DNA of 64,000 nt from Massilia phyllostachyos (GTDB lineage Bacteria; Pseudomonadota; Gammaproteobacteria; Burkholderiales; Burkholderiaceae_D): the NCBI RefSeq assembly GCF_021044825.1, contig NZ_JAJNOC010000010.1, positions 155,165 to 219,164 of the forward strand, written 5' to 3'. Under the pieces are notes generated by a model that worked only from the letters and a program-made list of their open reading frames with translations, made no database searches and had not been told where the DNA came from. A program made the position numbers and the translations under genes. Below are positions 1 to 9,055 of this stretch, in pieces; position 1 is the first letter of the stretch, and each line of letters opens with the position of its first letter.

Positions 1-2
1 AC

Positions 3-863
3 CGGGAAGCCTTCGACAGCCCCGGCATCCGGCGCTACATGCGCGAGCACTACGAGGGCCGGGTCGAGCGCGACTTCGCCGGCAACGCCTACGAGCTGGC
101 CCAGTGCGAGCACTGCGCGCTGGCCTACCAGCGCGAGGTGCCGACCGAGCCGCTGCTGGAAGAGATCTACGACCGCTGGCTGCCCGCGACCGAACGCGCC
201 GCCGTGGCGGCGCGCTGGGGCCTCGAGGACTACCGCTACCTGGCCGGCCAGGTCGAATTCATGCTCGAGCATTTCGGCCAGCGCCCCGACAGCATCCGCG
301 CGCTCGACTTCGGCTTCGGCTGGGCCGAATGGGCGAAGATGGCCGGCGCCTACGGCGTGGACGTGTGCGGCGCCGAGCTGTCCCGGGTGCGCATCGACTA
401 TGCGCGTTCGGTCGGCATCCCCGTCGGCGACGCCGCCCGGCTGCCGGACGGCGAGTTCCACTTCATCAATACCGAACAGGTCTTCGAGCACCTGCTGGAG
501 CCGGGCGCGATGCTGAATCGGCTGGGCCGCGCGCTGCGCCCCGGCGGCCTGCTGAAGATCAGCGTGCCGGATGCCGGCAAGGCGATCCGCAAGCTGGCCG
601 CCGGCGGCGATTTCGCCCGCCTGAGCCACAGCGACATCATGCCAATCGCCCCGTTCGAGCATATCAACGCCTTTACGTATGAATCCCTGGCCGCGCTGGG
701 CCGCGAAGCGGGGCTGGCGCCGGTCCGGCCGTCGCTGCGCAAGCTGTACAACGCCAGCTCGGGCTGGCTGGCGCCCAGGTCTTGCCTGAAGACCCTGGCG
801 CGGCCGATCTACCGCCACCTCTACCCAAAAAGCACCTTCGTCTACTTCACGCGGCCCGCTTGA
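3..863 (+). CDS. Class I SAM-dependent methyltransferase (5' end outside window)
   Basis: The reading frame is open to the left edge, so the N-terminus is missing; an internal ATG lies at position 39. A CEHC pair near the visible start may be the end of a zinc-binding segment, as in C-methyltransferase-like proteins. The SAM-binding glycine loop reads DFGFGWAEW, followed by an acidic residue (GAELS) and post-loop motifs NTEQVFEHL and ALRPGGLLKISVP. The substrate cannot be told. The last 22 bases overlap the end of the convergent LysR gene. The family is confident from the motifs; the role (small molecule, sugar or lipid) is open. Confidence 0.8.
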   Translation, partial: REAFDSPGIRRYMREHYEGRVERDFAGNAYELAQCEHCALAYQREVPTEPLLEEIYDRWLPATERAAVAARWGLEDYRYLAGQVEFMLEHFGQRPDSIRALDFGFGWAEWAKMAGAYGVDVCGAELSRVRIDYARSVGIPVGDAARLPDGEFHFINTEQVFEHLLEPGAMLNRLGRALRPGGLLKISVPDAGKAIRKLAAGGDFARLSHSDIMPIAPFEHINAFTYESLAALGREAGLAPVRPSLRKLYNASSGWLAPRSCLKTLARPIYRHLYPKSTFVYFTRPA

Positions 864-1792
864 CCCCGTTCGGCTTCGTGGCAGTGGCGCGCCATCATGC
901 GCCCGAACGGCGCCGTTTCGCGCACGCGCCGCAGCCACCAGGCCAGCGCCGCGCCTTCTTCGCCGCTGCGCCAGGCGAGGTAGAAGGTTTCGTCGGGCTT
1001 GGGCTCGACCACCTCCTTTTCGACCAGCAGGCCGGCCTCGATCGCCGGGCGCGCCCAGGCTTCGGGCAGGAAGCCGAAGCCGATGCCGCGCAGCTGGAAG
1101 GTGTACTTGGTCTCCATGTCCGGCACCGCCAGCATGTCCTGGCCGAACAGCAGGCCGACGGTGCGCGGGCCGAGCTGGCGCGCCGAATCCGACACCGCCA
1201 CCGCGCGGTAGGGCAGCAGGTCGGCCTTGTCGAGGGCGCGGTCGATGCCGGCCAGCGGATGCGCGGGCGCCACCGCGAACACGAAACGGCTGCTGCCGAT
1301 CGGCTCGGCGGTATAGCCGCCGCCCGAGGGGCCTTCGCCGGCCGCGCCCACCAGAAGGTCGACGCGGCGGTCGAGCAGGGCGTCCCAGGTGCCGGACAGC
1401 ACTTCGCGCACCAGGCGCAGGCGGGTCTGGTCGGCTACCGCGTAAAAGGCGGCGATGTCGTCCTGCAGCCCGGCGGGTGACAGCATCGAATCCATGCCGA
1501 TCGCGATCTCGGTCTCCCAGCCGGAGGCGACCCGGCGCACGCGCGATTCCAGGTCGCCGGCGGCTTTCAACAGGTAGCGGCCTTCGCGCAGCAGCTCCTT
1601 GCCGGCCTCGGTCAGCGCCACCCGCGGGCCGAAGCGGTCGAACAGGCGCACGCCGAGGTCGTCCTCTAGCTTGGACACGGTGTAGGAGATCGTGGAGGGC
1701 ACGCGAAACAATTCCTTGGCGGCGCCGGCGAAGGACCCCTTGCGGGCGATGGTGTCGACGATCTCGAGTGCATCCAGGCTCAGTTTCAGCAA
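842..1792 (-). CDS. LysR-family transcriptional regulator
   Basis: This is a DNA-binding regulator of about 316 residues, the usual LysR length. The N-terminal winged helix contains GSFAGAAKELFRVPSTIS followed by SKLEDDLGVRLFDR, typical of the family, and the rest is a periplasmic-binding-like effector domain. I chose a TTG start at 1792 because GGAGG (complement of 1800-1804) sits seven bases before it; an in-frame ATG at 1819 would add nine unlikely residues and include the Shine-Dalgarno. The gene is divergent from the DedA gene, which is therefore a possible target. Effector unknown. Confidence 0.88.
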   Translation of the reverse strand: MLKLSLDALEIVDTIARKGSFAGAAKELFRVPSTISYTVSKLEDDLGVRLFDRFGPRVALTEAGKELLREGRYLLKAAGDLESRVRRVASGWETEIAIGMDSMLSPAGLQDDIAAFYAVADQTRLRLVREVLSGTWDALLDRRVDLLVGAAGEGPSGGGYTAEPIGSSRFVFAVAPAHPLAGIDRALDKADLLPYRAVAVSDSARQLGPRTVGLLFGQDMLAVPDMETKYTFQLRGIGFGFLPEAWARPAIEAGLLVEKEVVEPKPDETFYLAWRSGEEGAALAWWLRRVRETAPFGRMMARHCHEAERGQAGRVK

Positions 1793-1934
1793 TTGCTTTC
1801 CTCCATGACAATCCCGCATGGTAGCGAAAACTCCCGGCCGCCGCCATCCCCGGCCGGCCGGCCGTCAGGCGGGCGCGGCCGACAATGACAAGATGCTATC
1901 GTCCTGTCATATTCCCGATTGCGAGCACCATGCC

Positions 1935-2540
1935 ATGTTCAAGTTCATCACCGACTTTCTCGAATCCAGCGGCTACCTGGGCGTGTTCGCCCTGATGGCG
2001 CTGGAGAACATCTTCCCGCCGATCCCCTCCGAACTCATCATGCCCTTCGCCGGCTTCGTTGTCGCGCGCGGCGACCTGAATTTGGCCGGGGTTCTGATCG
2101 CCGGCACCGCCGGCTCGATCGCGGGGGCCTTGCCCTGGTATTACGGCGCGCGCATCTACGGCAAGGAACGCCTCAAGAAATTCGCGGACCGCCATGCGCG
2201 CTGGATGACGGTCACCGCTGAGGACATCGACAATGCGATCGGCGCCTTCGACCGCCACGGCCGCTCGGTGGTGCTGTTCGGCCGCCTGATTCCGGCGATC
2301 CGCACCCTGATCTCGGTGCCGGCCGGCCTGGCCTGCATGTCGCTGGGCCAGTTCCTGCTGTACAGCACGATCGGTTCGCTGGCCTGGACCGGCATCCTGA
2401 CGGGCGCCGGCTTCGTGCTGGAAAGTAATTACGAGCAGGTAGGCAAGTATGTCGATCCGGTCTCGAAAGGCATCTTCGGCATCCTGCTGGCCTGGTACAT
2501 CTACCGCGTGATCACGCACCGCCCGGCCAAGGCGCAGTGA
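1935..2540 (+). CDS. DedA/SNARE-associated family membrane protein
   Basis: A polytopic inner-membrane protein of 201 residues starting MFKFITDFLESSGYLGVFAL. It carries the family hallmarks: an N-terminal ENIFPPIPSELIMPFAG segment, a GSIAGALPWYYGARIYG re-entrant region and FGRLIPAIRTLISVPAG. DedA proteins take part in envelope lipid recycling and membrane homeostasis (undecaprenyl-phosphate or phospholipid transport in known members). The start is the ATG at 1935; the frame extends upstream, but that part has no membrane character. It is divergent from the LysR gene. The exact substrate is not inferable. Confidence 0.88.
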   Translation: MFKFITDFLESSGYLGVFALMALENIFPPIPSELIMPFAGFVVARGDLNLAGVLIAGTAGSIAGALPWYYGARIYGKERLKKFADRHARWMTVTAEDIDNAIGAFDRHGRSVVLFGRLIPAIRTLISVPAGLACMSLGQFLLYSTIGSLAWTGILTGAGFVLESNYEQVGKYVDPVSKGIFGILLAWYIYRVITHRPAKAQ

Positions 2541-2638
2541 TGGTGTGAAGGGGGGCCTGTGGCAGGCATGCCGCAGGCAACAGGCACGCGGGCGGGGTTT
2601 GGGCTACACTCGACGTGTTCGAAAGCAGGCCCCAGCCC

Positions 2639-3625
2639 ATGAAGAGCCAGTTGTTGGAAGATATGGTCGACAGCCAGTCCAGTCTGTCGACACCCCTGAA
2701 CCGCCGCCGCGGCCCGGCCGCCACACCGGCAGCGCCGCCGCCGCCCGTCCCGCCCGCTCCACCGGTGCAGGGTGCGGACGCGCGTGCACGCGCCGGCGTC
2801 TGGCGGGCGCGTGCGCCGCAATCCAGCTCCCTGTGGCGGCCGCGGCCGCGGCCGCCGGCGCAGCAAGCGGTGCCGGCCGAGCCGCAGCCGGACCCGCTGT
2901 TTGCGGACACGACACTACGTAATCCCGAGCCTTCGCTGGCCGAGCCCGACATCGCCTCCTTCTCCAGCCGTACCCCGGACTGGGCCGCCCCGCTGGAACG
3001 CGACACCATCCCCTGGACCGAGCGCTGGGGCCGCAAGGCGCTGGGCTGGAGCGTGGCGCTCGCCGGCGTGGTGGCGCTGGCCGGGGCCGGGGCCTGGATG
3101 GTGCGCGAAACCCAGGTCGAATCGAGCCTGGCGGTCGTCGCCGGCCACAGCCCGGCGCCGGTGCAGCCGGCTGCGCCCGCGCTCCCTAGGCCGCTGCCCT
3201 ACGAGCCGCCCCCGCTCAGGATGCTGCCGCCCGAAGCCCTGGTGGTGGCCGCGCCGGAACCGGCGCCGCCCGCCAGGATCGTGGAGCCCGCCGTGGCGCC
3301 GCCGGCTCCTCGTCCCGCTGCGAAAAAACCGGCGGCCAGGCCCACGCCGCAGCGCCGCGTCGCCGCCGCGCCGGTGAAGCGCGACAAGCCGGCCGCCAGA
3401 AAGCCTGCGCCGCCGAAAGGGCCGTCCGAGCGCGTGCTGGCGCGCGCCCTGGCCGACGCCCAGCGCAGCCGCCAGGAGAGCCTGGCGCGCCCGAACGCAG
3501 CCGAGGAAGCATCGGGCCCGCTGTCGGAAACCCTGCGCCTGTGCCGCGCCGCCGGCTATCACGCCAGCGCCTGCATGAAACGTGGCTGCGCAGCGACCCG
3601 CTTCGGCCTGGTCTGCAAAGGCTAG
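2639..3625 (+). CDS. Pro/Ala-rich single-pass membrane protein, unknown function
   Basis: The protein has about 328 residues. The N-terminal part (to about residue 130) is proline-rich and probably disordered in the cytoplasm. One membrane helix, roughly residues 136-157 (WSVALAGVVALAGAGAW), is followed by a long Pro/Ala/Lys/Arg-rich periplasmic linker. The C-terminus is compact with four cysteines in LCRAAGYHASACMKRGCA and GLVCKG, suggesting disulfides. The start at ATG 2639 is preferred over a GTG at 2615. The stop overlaps the end of the convergent cyclase gene by four bases. No family recognised; the architecture resembles an anchored envelope protein with a linker spanning the periplasm. 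Confidence 0.6.
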   Translation: MKSQLLEDMVDSQSSLSTPLNRRRGPAATPAAPPPPVPPAPPVQGADARARAGVWRARAPQSSSLWRPRPRPPAQQAVPAEPQPDPLFADTTLRNPEPSLAEPDIASFSSRTPDWAAPLERDTIPWTERWGRKALGWSVALAGVVALAGAGAWMVRETQVESSLAVVAGHSPAPVQPAAPALPRPLPYEPPPLRMLPPEALVVAAPEPAPPARIVEPAVAPPAPRPAAKKPAARPTPQRRVAAAPVKRDKPAARKPAPPKGPSERVLARALADAQRSRQESLARPNAAEEASGPLSETLRLCRAAGYHASACMKRGCAATRFGLVCKG

Positions 3626-4533
3626 GCCGTACGCCAGACGATGCGGTTGCGGCCAGCCTTCTTGGCGCGGTAGAGGTGGGTGTCGGCGGCTTCGAACAGG
3701 GCCGCCGATTCTTCGCGGCCGTCTGCCGCCAGGGTGGCGCCGCCGACGCTGACGGTGAGCATCGGCGCAACGCCGGAGGACTCGTGCGGGATCGCCAGCG
3801 CGGCGATCGCTTCGCAGATGCCCTCGACCACCATGCGCGCCTCGAACGCGTCGGTTTCCGGCATCAGGAGCACCAGTTCCTCGCCGCCGTAGCGCGCCGC
3901 CAGGTCGCCCGGGCGGCGCATCGCATTGGCGGCGGCGCGCGCGACCGAGCGCAGGGCGCGGTCGCCGGCCGGGTGGCCGTAGCGGTCGTTGTACTGCTTG
4001 AAGGCGTCGACGTCGAGCAGGGCCAGCGACAGCGCAGTGCCGTTGCGGCGCGCGCGCTGCCACTCCATCTCGTAGACCTCGTCGAAGCGGCGCCGGTTGG
4101 CGAGTTCCGTCAGGCCGTCCACGTTCGCCAGGCGCTCCAGCATGCGGCGCTGGCGCACCACCTGCAGGTGCAGGGCCACGCGTGCCATCACCACGGTCTG
4201 GTTGAAGGGCTTGGTGATGTAGTCGGCGGCGCCCATTTTCAAACCGGCGGCTTCGTCCTCGGGGTGGTCGAGGCCCGAGATGAAGATCACGGCGATGTGC
4301 GCCAGCTGCGGGTCGGCGCGCAGGCGCCGCAGTACCTCGTAGCCGTCCATGTCCGGCATCATCACGTCCAGCAGGATCAGGTCCGGCTGGTGGCGCGCGG
4401 CGCGTTCGAGCGCCTGGGCGCCGTTCTTCGCCAGCAGCACGGTGTACTCGGGCTTGAGCAGTTCGCCCAGCACCTCGCGGTTGACGGCGTCGTCGTCGGC
4501 CACCAGGACCTTTTGTACGTCGGCGATCTTCAT
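3622..4533 (-). CDS. Response regulator diguanylate cyclase (REC-GGDEF), copy 2
   Basis: A 303-residue protein with an N-terminal receiver domain (acidic pocket ADDD at about 12-15, phospho-acceptor D56 in LILLDVMMP, Lys in ITKPF) joined by a coiled segment to a GGDEF domain. The active-site loop is GGEEL, a functional variant, and an RPGD inhibitory site stands five residues before it, so product feedback by c-di-GMP is expected. Its ATG overlaps the stop of the upstream hybrid kinase as ATGA (4530-4533), which implies translational coupling and that this kinase's phosphorelay feeds this regulator. It is very similar to the cyclase at 8141-9055. Confidence 0.93.
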   Translation of the reverse strand: MKIADVQKVLVADDDAVNREVLGELLKPEYTVLLAKNGAQALERAARHQPDLILLDVMMPDMDGYEVLRRLRADPQLAHIAVIFISGLDHPEDEAAGLKMGAADYITKPFNQTVVMARVALHLQVVRQRRMLERLANVDGLTELANRRRFDEVYEMEWQRARRNGTALSLALLDVDAFKQYNDRYGHPAGDRALRSVARAAANAMRRPGDLAARYGGEELVLLMPETDAFEARMVVEGICEAIAALAIPHESSGVAPMLTVSVGGATLAADGREESAALFEAADTHLYRAKKAGRNRIVWRTA

Positions 4534-7500
4534 GCGTCCACCTCCTGTCCGAGCGCCAGCTGCGCTCTCAGCTCGCCCCTTAACTGCGCCAGCGGCTCCA
4601 GCGCGGCGCCGTATTCGATGTCGGCGACCGCGCGCCGCACGGCCGCCAGCTGGGCGTCGTAACCCGCGCCGGCCAGCAGGGCCTCGAGCTGGACCAGCGC
4701 ATCCTCGGCGCGCGCATCGTCGGCGCGCAGGTAGTGGTCCAGGCGCGCCAGCACGGCCGCCAGCGCGGCGGGGTCGGCCTGGCCCGGCAGCACGTCCGCA
4801 GCGAGGCGGCCCAGGCCCGCCAGCACCGTGTCGAGCGAGCTCACCACCGCGGCCACCTCGACGCCGACCCGTTCCAGCTGGCCTTCGCGCAGGATCTGCT
4901 CGAGGCGTCCGGCGGCGCCGGCCAGCTCGAAGGCGCCGACGTAGCCGGCGCTCGACTTCAGGTTGTGCGCCAGCGTCTGCAGGCGCGGCAGGTCGCCCAC
5001 CCCGAGCGCCTCGCGCAGCTGGCGCGGCGCAGGTGCGTACTCGCGCACGAAGCTGCCGGCGCGCTTCTGCAGGCGCGCGCGCTGGCCGTCGACGTTGTCC
5101 AGGGCCAGGCGCCAGTCGATGCCGGGAACGGCGGGAAGTGGGGCCAGTGCCGCGGCATCCTCGGCGCCGTCGGGCTGCGCCGGACGCGCCGCGTCGACCG
5201 CGGGCAGCGGACGGCCCGCCAGGCGCGCCGGATCGATCCACTTGAGCAGGGTGCAGAACAGGAGGTCGGGGTCGATCGGCTTGGTCACGTGGTCGTTCAT
5301 GCCGGCCTGGCGGCTCATGGCGCGGTCGCTCGCCAGCGCGTGCGCCGTCATCGCCACGATCGGCAAGTTGCGCAGGCGCGGATCGTTGCGGATCTCGCGG
5401 GTGGCCGTGAGGCCGTCCATCTCCGGCATCTGGATGTCCATCAGCACCAGGTCGTAGTCGCCCGCGGACGCCATGCGCACCGCTTCCAGGCCGTTCAGGG
5501 CGGTGTCGACCTGCATGCGCGCGGCGGCCATGAAGTCGAGCGCCACCTCGCGGTTGTTGGCGTTGTCCTCGACCAGCAGGATGCGCGCGCCGTCCAGGCG
5601 CGGCAGCTCGGGCGTGACGTTCGGGTAGGGCTCGGCCAGGCCGGCGCCCGCGCCCTGCGGATGCAGCGCCTGCAGCAGGCTGTGGTAGAGCAGCGTTGGG
5701 CCGACCGGCTTGTGCAGGAAGGCGTCGACCGGCAGCTCGCCCTGTTCCGCCATCACCGTGTCGCGGCTGCAGGCCGAGATCATCAGGATCGCCGGCAGCG
5801 CGCCCGGCGCCGACCCGTCCTGGGCGCGCAGGCGGATGCGGCGGATGGTCTCGACCCCGTCCAGCCCCGGCATCAGGTAATCCATCAGGATCAGCTGGTA
5901 GGGTTTGCCCAGGCGCTCGGCGCGCTCGAGCAGGGCCAGGCATTCCTCTCCCGAGGCCGCGGTGTCGGCGCGCAGGCCGAGCGCGCCCAGCATCTCGGCC
6001 AGCGCCAGGCGCGCGCTGGCGCTGTCGTCGACCACCAGGGCGCGCAGGTCTTCCAGCTGGGCCTTGCGCAGTTCGTTCGCGGCCGGCTGCTGCGCGGGCA
6101 CGCCGAGCGGCGCCGTGAAGCTGAAGCGGCTGCCGCTGCCCAGGGTGCTGGTGACGCCGATCTCGCCGCCCATCAGCTCGACCAGCTGGCGCGAGATCGA
6201 CAGGCCCAGGCCGGTGCCGCCGTACTTGCGGGTGGTCGAGCTGTCGGCCTGGGTAAAGGACTGGAACAGGCGCCCGATCTGCTCCTGGCTCATGCCGATG
6301 CCGGTGTCGCTGACCGAGAACGCCAGTACCACGCCGTCGGGCCGGGTCTTGCGCAGCTCGACTGCGACCACGATCTCGCCGCGCTCGGTGAACTTGACGG
6401 CATTGCTGGTGAGGTTGATCAGGACCTGGCCGAGGCGCAGCGGGTCGCCCACCAGCTGCTGCGGCACCCCGGGCCCGACGCGGAACACCAGTTCGATGCC
6501 CTTGGCCTCGCTTTTCACGTCGAGCAGGCTGGATAGCTGCTCGAGCAGCTCGTCGAGCTGGAACGGCACCGATTCGATCTGCAGCTTGCCGGCCTCGATG
6601 CGCGAGAAGTCGAGGATGTCGTTGATGATGCCCATCAGGTGCTCGCTCGCGCCCAGGATCTTGCTCAGGTAGTTGCGCTGGGCCGGCGCCGGCTCGCGCA
6701 TCAGGGCCAGGCGGCTCATGCCGATGATGGCGTTCATCGGGGTGCGGATTTCATGGCTCATATTCGCCAAAAACTCCGACTTCATGCGGGTGCTGGCTTC
6801 GGCCTGCAGCATGGCCGCCTGCATCGCCTTGGTACGCAGGCCGAGGATGCGCATGAAGATCAGCATGTCGAAGGTGCTGCCGAATACCAGCGCGTGCATG
6901 GTCCAGAAATTGGCCGGCTGCTTGCCGTTGATGAGCTGGGCCGTCACCACCGAGCAGCCGAATGCCACCGCCCAGCCGACCAGGAAATAGGTGCCGACCA
7001 CGTCGCCGCCGCGCGCGCGGCGCCAGGCGCCCGGCAGGCCGAGCAGCATCGGCAGGATGCCCAGGGTGCCGACCAGCAGCACCAGCTTCTCGTGGCCGAT
7101 CAGGCCCGTGCCGAAGCCGATCGCCGTGGCCAGGCACAGGCCGGCCAGGGTCTTCATCAGGATGCTGAAGATGCGGTCGCGTCCCGGCCGCGCCAGCGAC
7201 TGCTCGACGAACAGGTAGGCGCCACAGGAAGCCATGATCGAGGCGACGCCGGCGCCGTGCTCGAGCAGCCAGGCATTGCCCGGCCACAGGTACTGGCCTG
7301 CGCTGCCGAACCAGGCCGCGGAATAGACGGTGACGCCGGCCGCCAGCAGCGCATACTTGCCGAACAGCGGCTCGCGCAGGGTCAGCCACTGCGCGACCGC
7401 GTACAGGAACAGGGTGAGGCGCAGGCCCAGCAGCAGGCCCTGGATGATCTGCTCGCCCAGCGCCGCGGGCAGCACCGCCTGCGGCTGCATGAAGTTGATC

Positions 7501-8030
7501 GGCAGGATCTTCGGGCCGACCGAGCGCACCCGCAGCAGCACCGTGTAGTTCTGCCCAGGCGCCAGGCGCAGCACCGTGCCCGGCACTCGGCCGCGCAGGT
7601 TGTCGCCGCTCGGATGCTGCATGCGGCCCAGGCTCGCCACGTGGCGCAGGCCGGCATCCGATGCGAGATGGACGTCGACCTCGTCGAGCAGGGCGAAGTC
7701 GATCTGCATCACCCAGCCGCCCGGCGCGTCCGGCGCCACCTTCACCGGAATGCGCACCCAGGTGGTCCCGGGCTGCATGCCGAGGGTGGCGTAGGCCGTG
7801 CGCGGCTGCGCGAAGTCGGCGCCGCGCGCCATGACGGTCGCCGCATCGAGGCGGCTGTCGGGATCGCGCAGGATGGTGACGGCGGGCCAGGCTTCGACGG
7901 TCTCGGCGCCGCGCGTCAGCTGCAGCTGCAGCGGTGTGGCGCTGGCGCCGGCGCAGGCAAGCAGAAGGAACAGCAGGGCCGCCAGGCGGGCGAGGGCGGC
8001 AAGGGAGGAATGGTGCGGGGTCGACGTCAT
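4530..8030 (-). CDS. 7TMR-DISM hybrid sensor histidine kinase, copy 2
   Basis: About 1166 residues. After a signal peptide come a periplasmic 7TMR-DISM extracellular domain (about 30-170), seven membrane helices (about 190-400), HisKA with MSHEIRTPMNAI (His about 426), HATPase with NLTSNAVKFTE, SDTGIGM and GTGLGLSI, two receiver domains (VVDDSASAR with MDYLMPGLDG, then LVEDNANNRE with MDIQMPEMDG) and a C-terminal Hpt domain with AHNLKSSAGYVG (about 1020). The start at 8030 (MTSTPHHSS) is chosen because it begins the signal peptide. This is a full internal phosphorelay delivering phosphate to the coupled cyclase at 3622-4533. DISM domains often bind carbohydrates or lipids; the ligand is unknown. 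Confidence 0.93.
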   Translation of the reverse strand: MTSTPHHSSLAALARLAALLFLLLACAGASATPLQLQLTRGAETVEAWPAVTILRDPDSRLDAATVMARGADFAQPRTAYATLGMQPGTTWVRIPVKVAPDAPGGWVMQIDFALLDEVDVHLASDAGLRHVASLGRMQHPSGDNLRGRVPGTVLRLAPGQNYTVLLRVRSVGPKILPINFMQPQAVLPAALGEQIIQGLLLGLRLTLFLYAVAQWLTLREPLFGKYALLAAGVTVYSAAWFGSAGQYLWPGNAWLLEHGAGVASIMASCGAYLFVEQSLARPGRDRIFSILMKTLAGLCLATAIGFGTGLIGHEKLVLLVGTLGILPMLLGLPGAWRRARGGDVVGTYFLVGWAVAFGCSVVTAQLINGKQPANFWTMHALVFGSTFDMLIFMRILGLRTKAMQAAMLQAEASTRMKSEFLANMSHEIRTPMNAIIGMSRLALMREPAPAQRNYLSKILGASEHLMGIINDILDFSRIEAGKLQIESVPFQLDELLEQLSSLLDVKSEAKGIELVFRVGPGVPQQLVGDPLRLGQVLINLTSNAVKFTERGEIVVAVELRKTRPDGVVLAFSVSDTGIGMSQEQIGRLFQSFTQADSSTTRKYGGTGLGLSISRQLVELMGGEIGVTSTLGSGSRFSFTAPLGVPAQQPAANELRKAQLEDLRALVVDDSASARLALAEMLGALGLRADTAASGEECLALLERAERLGKPYQLILMDYLMPGLDGVETIRRIRLRAQDGSAPGALPAILMISACSRDTVMAEQGELPVDAFLHKPVGPTLLYHSLLQALHPQGAGAGLAEPYPNVTPELPRLDGARILLVEDNANNREVALDFMAAARMQVDTALNGLEAVRMASAGDYDLVLMDIQMPEMDGLTATREIRNDPRLRNLPIVAMTAHALASDRAMSRQAGMNDHVTKPIDPDLLFCTLLKWIDPARLAGRPLPAVDAARPAQPDGAEDAAALAPLPAVPGIDWRLALDNVDGQRARLQKRAGSFVREYAPAPRQLREALGVGDLPRLQTLAHNLKSSAGYVGAFELAGAAGRLEQILREGQLERVGVEVAAVVSSLDTVLAGLGRLAADVLPGQADPAALAAVLARLDHYLRADDARAEDALVQLEALLAGAGYDAQLAAVRRAVADIEYGAALEPLAQLRGELRAQLALGQEVDA

Positions 8031-8140
8031 CGGATCGGTGTGCTGGCGGCGCGCTTGCGGCGCGGCTCGCGGTTGAGCATGTTCTGGGTGCGGATTGTAA
8101 CGGACGGCGGGCACAGGGCGCGCCCGCTCTTCAAAGGAGA

Positions 8141-9055
8141 CTACCGCGTGGCGCACCAGCTAGTGCGGTTGCGGCCGGCCTGCTTGGCGCGGTACAGCGC
8201 CGCGTCCGCGGCCTCGAACAGGGCCGCCGGGCTTTCCGGCTTGCCCGGGTCGAGGGTGGCGCCGCCGGCGCTGACCGTCAAAACGGGCGCCACGTGCGAG
8301 GCCTCGTGGGCGATGCCGAGGGCGGCCACGCTGGCGCGCAGCTGCGCCACCACCTCGCCCGCGTCCACGGCATCGGTCTCGGGCAGCAGCAGGACGATCT
8401 CCTCGCCGCCGTAGCGCGCCGCCAGGTCGCCCGGGCGGCGCATGGCCTTGGCCGCGGCGCGCGCCACCGAGCGCAGGGCGCGGTCGCCGGCCGGGTGGCC
8501 GTAGCGGTCGTTGTACTGCTTGAAGGCGTCGATGTCGAGCATGGCCAGCGACAGCGGCCGCCCGCTGCGGCGCGCACGCTGGTACTCCATCTCGTACACC
8601 TCGTCGAAGCGGCGCCGGTTGGCCAGCTCGGTCAGGCCGTCGACGTTGGCCAGGCGTTCGAGCATCCTGCGCTGGCGCACCACCTGCAGGTGCAGGGCGA
8701 CGCGCGCCATCACCACGGTCTGGTTGAAAGGCTTGGTGATGTAGTCGGCGGCGCCCATTTTCAAACCGGTGGCTTCGTCCTCGGGACGGTCCAGACCCGA
8801 GATGAAGATCACGGCGATGTGCTCGGTGGCCGGGTCGGCGCGCAGGCGCCGCAGCACCTCGTAGCCGTCCATGTCCGGCATCAACACATCCAGCAGGATC
8901 AGGTCGGGCTGGTGGCGCGCGGCGCGTTCCAGGGTCTGGGCGCCGTTTTTCGCCAGCAGCACGGTGTACTCGGGTTTCATCAGCTCGCCCAGCACGTCGC
9001 GGTTGACGGCGTCGTCGTCGGCGACCAGCACCTTCTGCATCTCCACGCCGATCAT
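8141..9055 (-). CDS. Response regulator diguanylate cyclase (REC-GGDEF), copy 1
   Basis: A 304-residue paralogue of the cyclase at 3622-4533, collinear throughout, with the same REC domain (LILLDVLMPDMDG) and GGDEF domain. The catalytic loop is GGEEI and the RPGD inhibitory site is kept. The ATG overlaps the stop of the upstream kinase (ATGA at 9052-9055). Downstream, 110 bases separate its stop from the start of the second kinase, room for a second promoter or merely intercistronic sequence. The two cyclases differ mainly in the alpha-helical tail of REC and the late GGDEF region, consistent with tandem duplication followed by modest divergence. Confidence 0.93.
   Translation of the reverse strand: MIGVEMQKVLVADDDAVNRDVLGELMKPEYTVLLAKNGAQTLERAARHQPDLILLDVLMPDMDGYEVLRRLRADPATEHIAVIFISGLDRPEDEATGLKMGAADYITKPFNQTVVMARVALHLQVVRQRRMLERLANVDGLTELANRRRFDEVYEMEYQRARRSGRPLSLAMLDIDAFKQYNDRYGHPAGDRALRSVARAAAKAMRRPGDLAARYGGEEIVLLLPETDAVDAGEVVAQLRASVAALGIAHEASHVAPVLTVSAGGATLDPGKPESPAALFEAADAALYRAKQAGRNRTSWCATR

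Noticed and set aside
4534..5943. Upstream in-frame extension of the second cyclase
   Set aside because: The extra part is Arg/Ala/Pro-rich shadow of the kinase gene; the ATGA overlap marks the true start at 4533.
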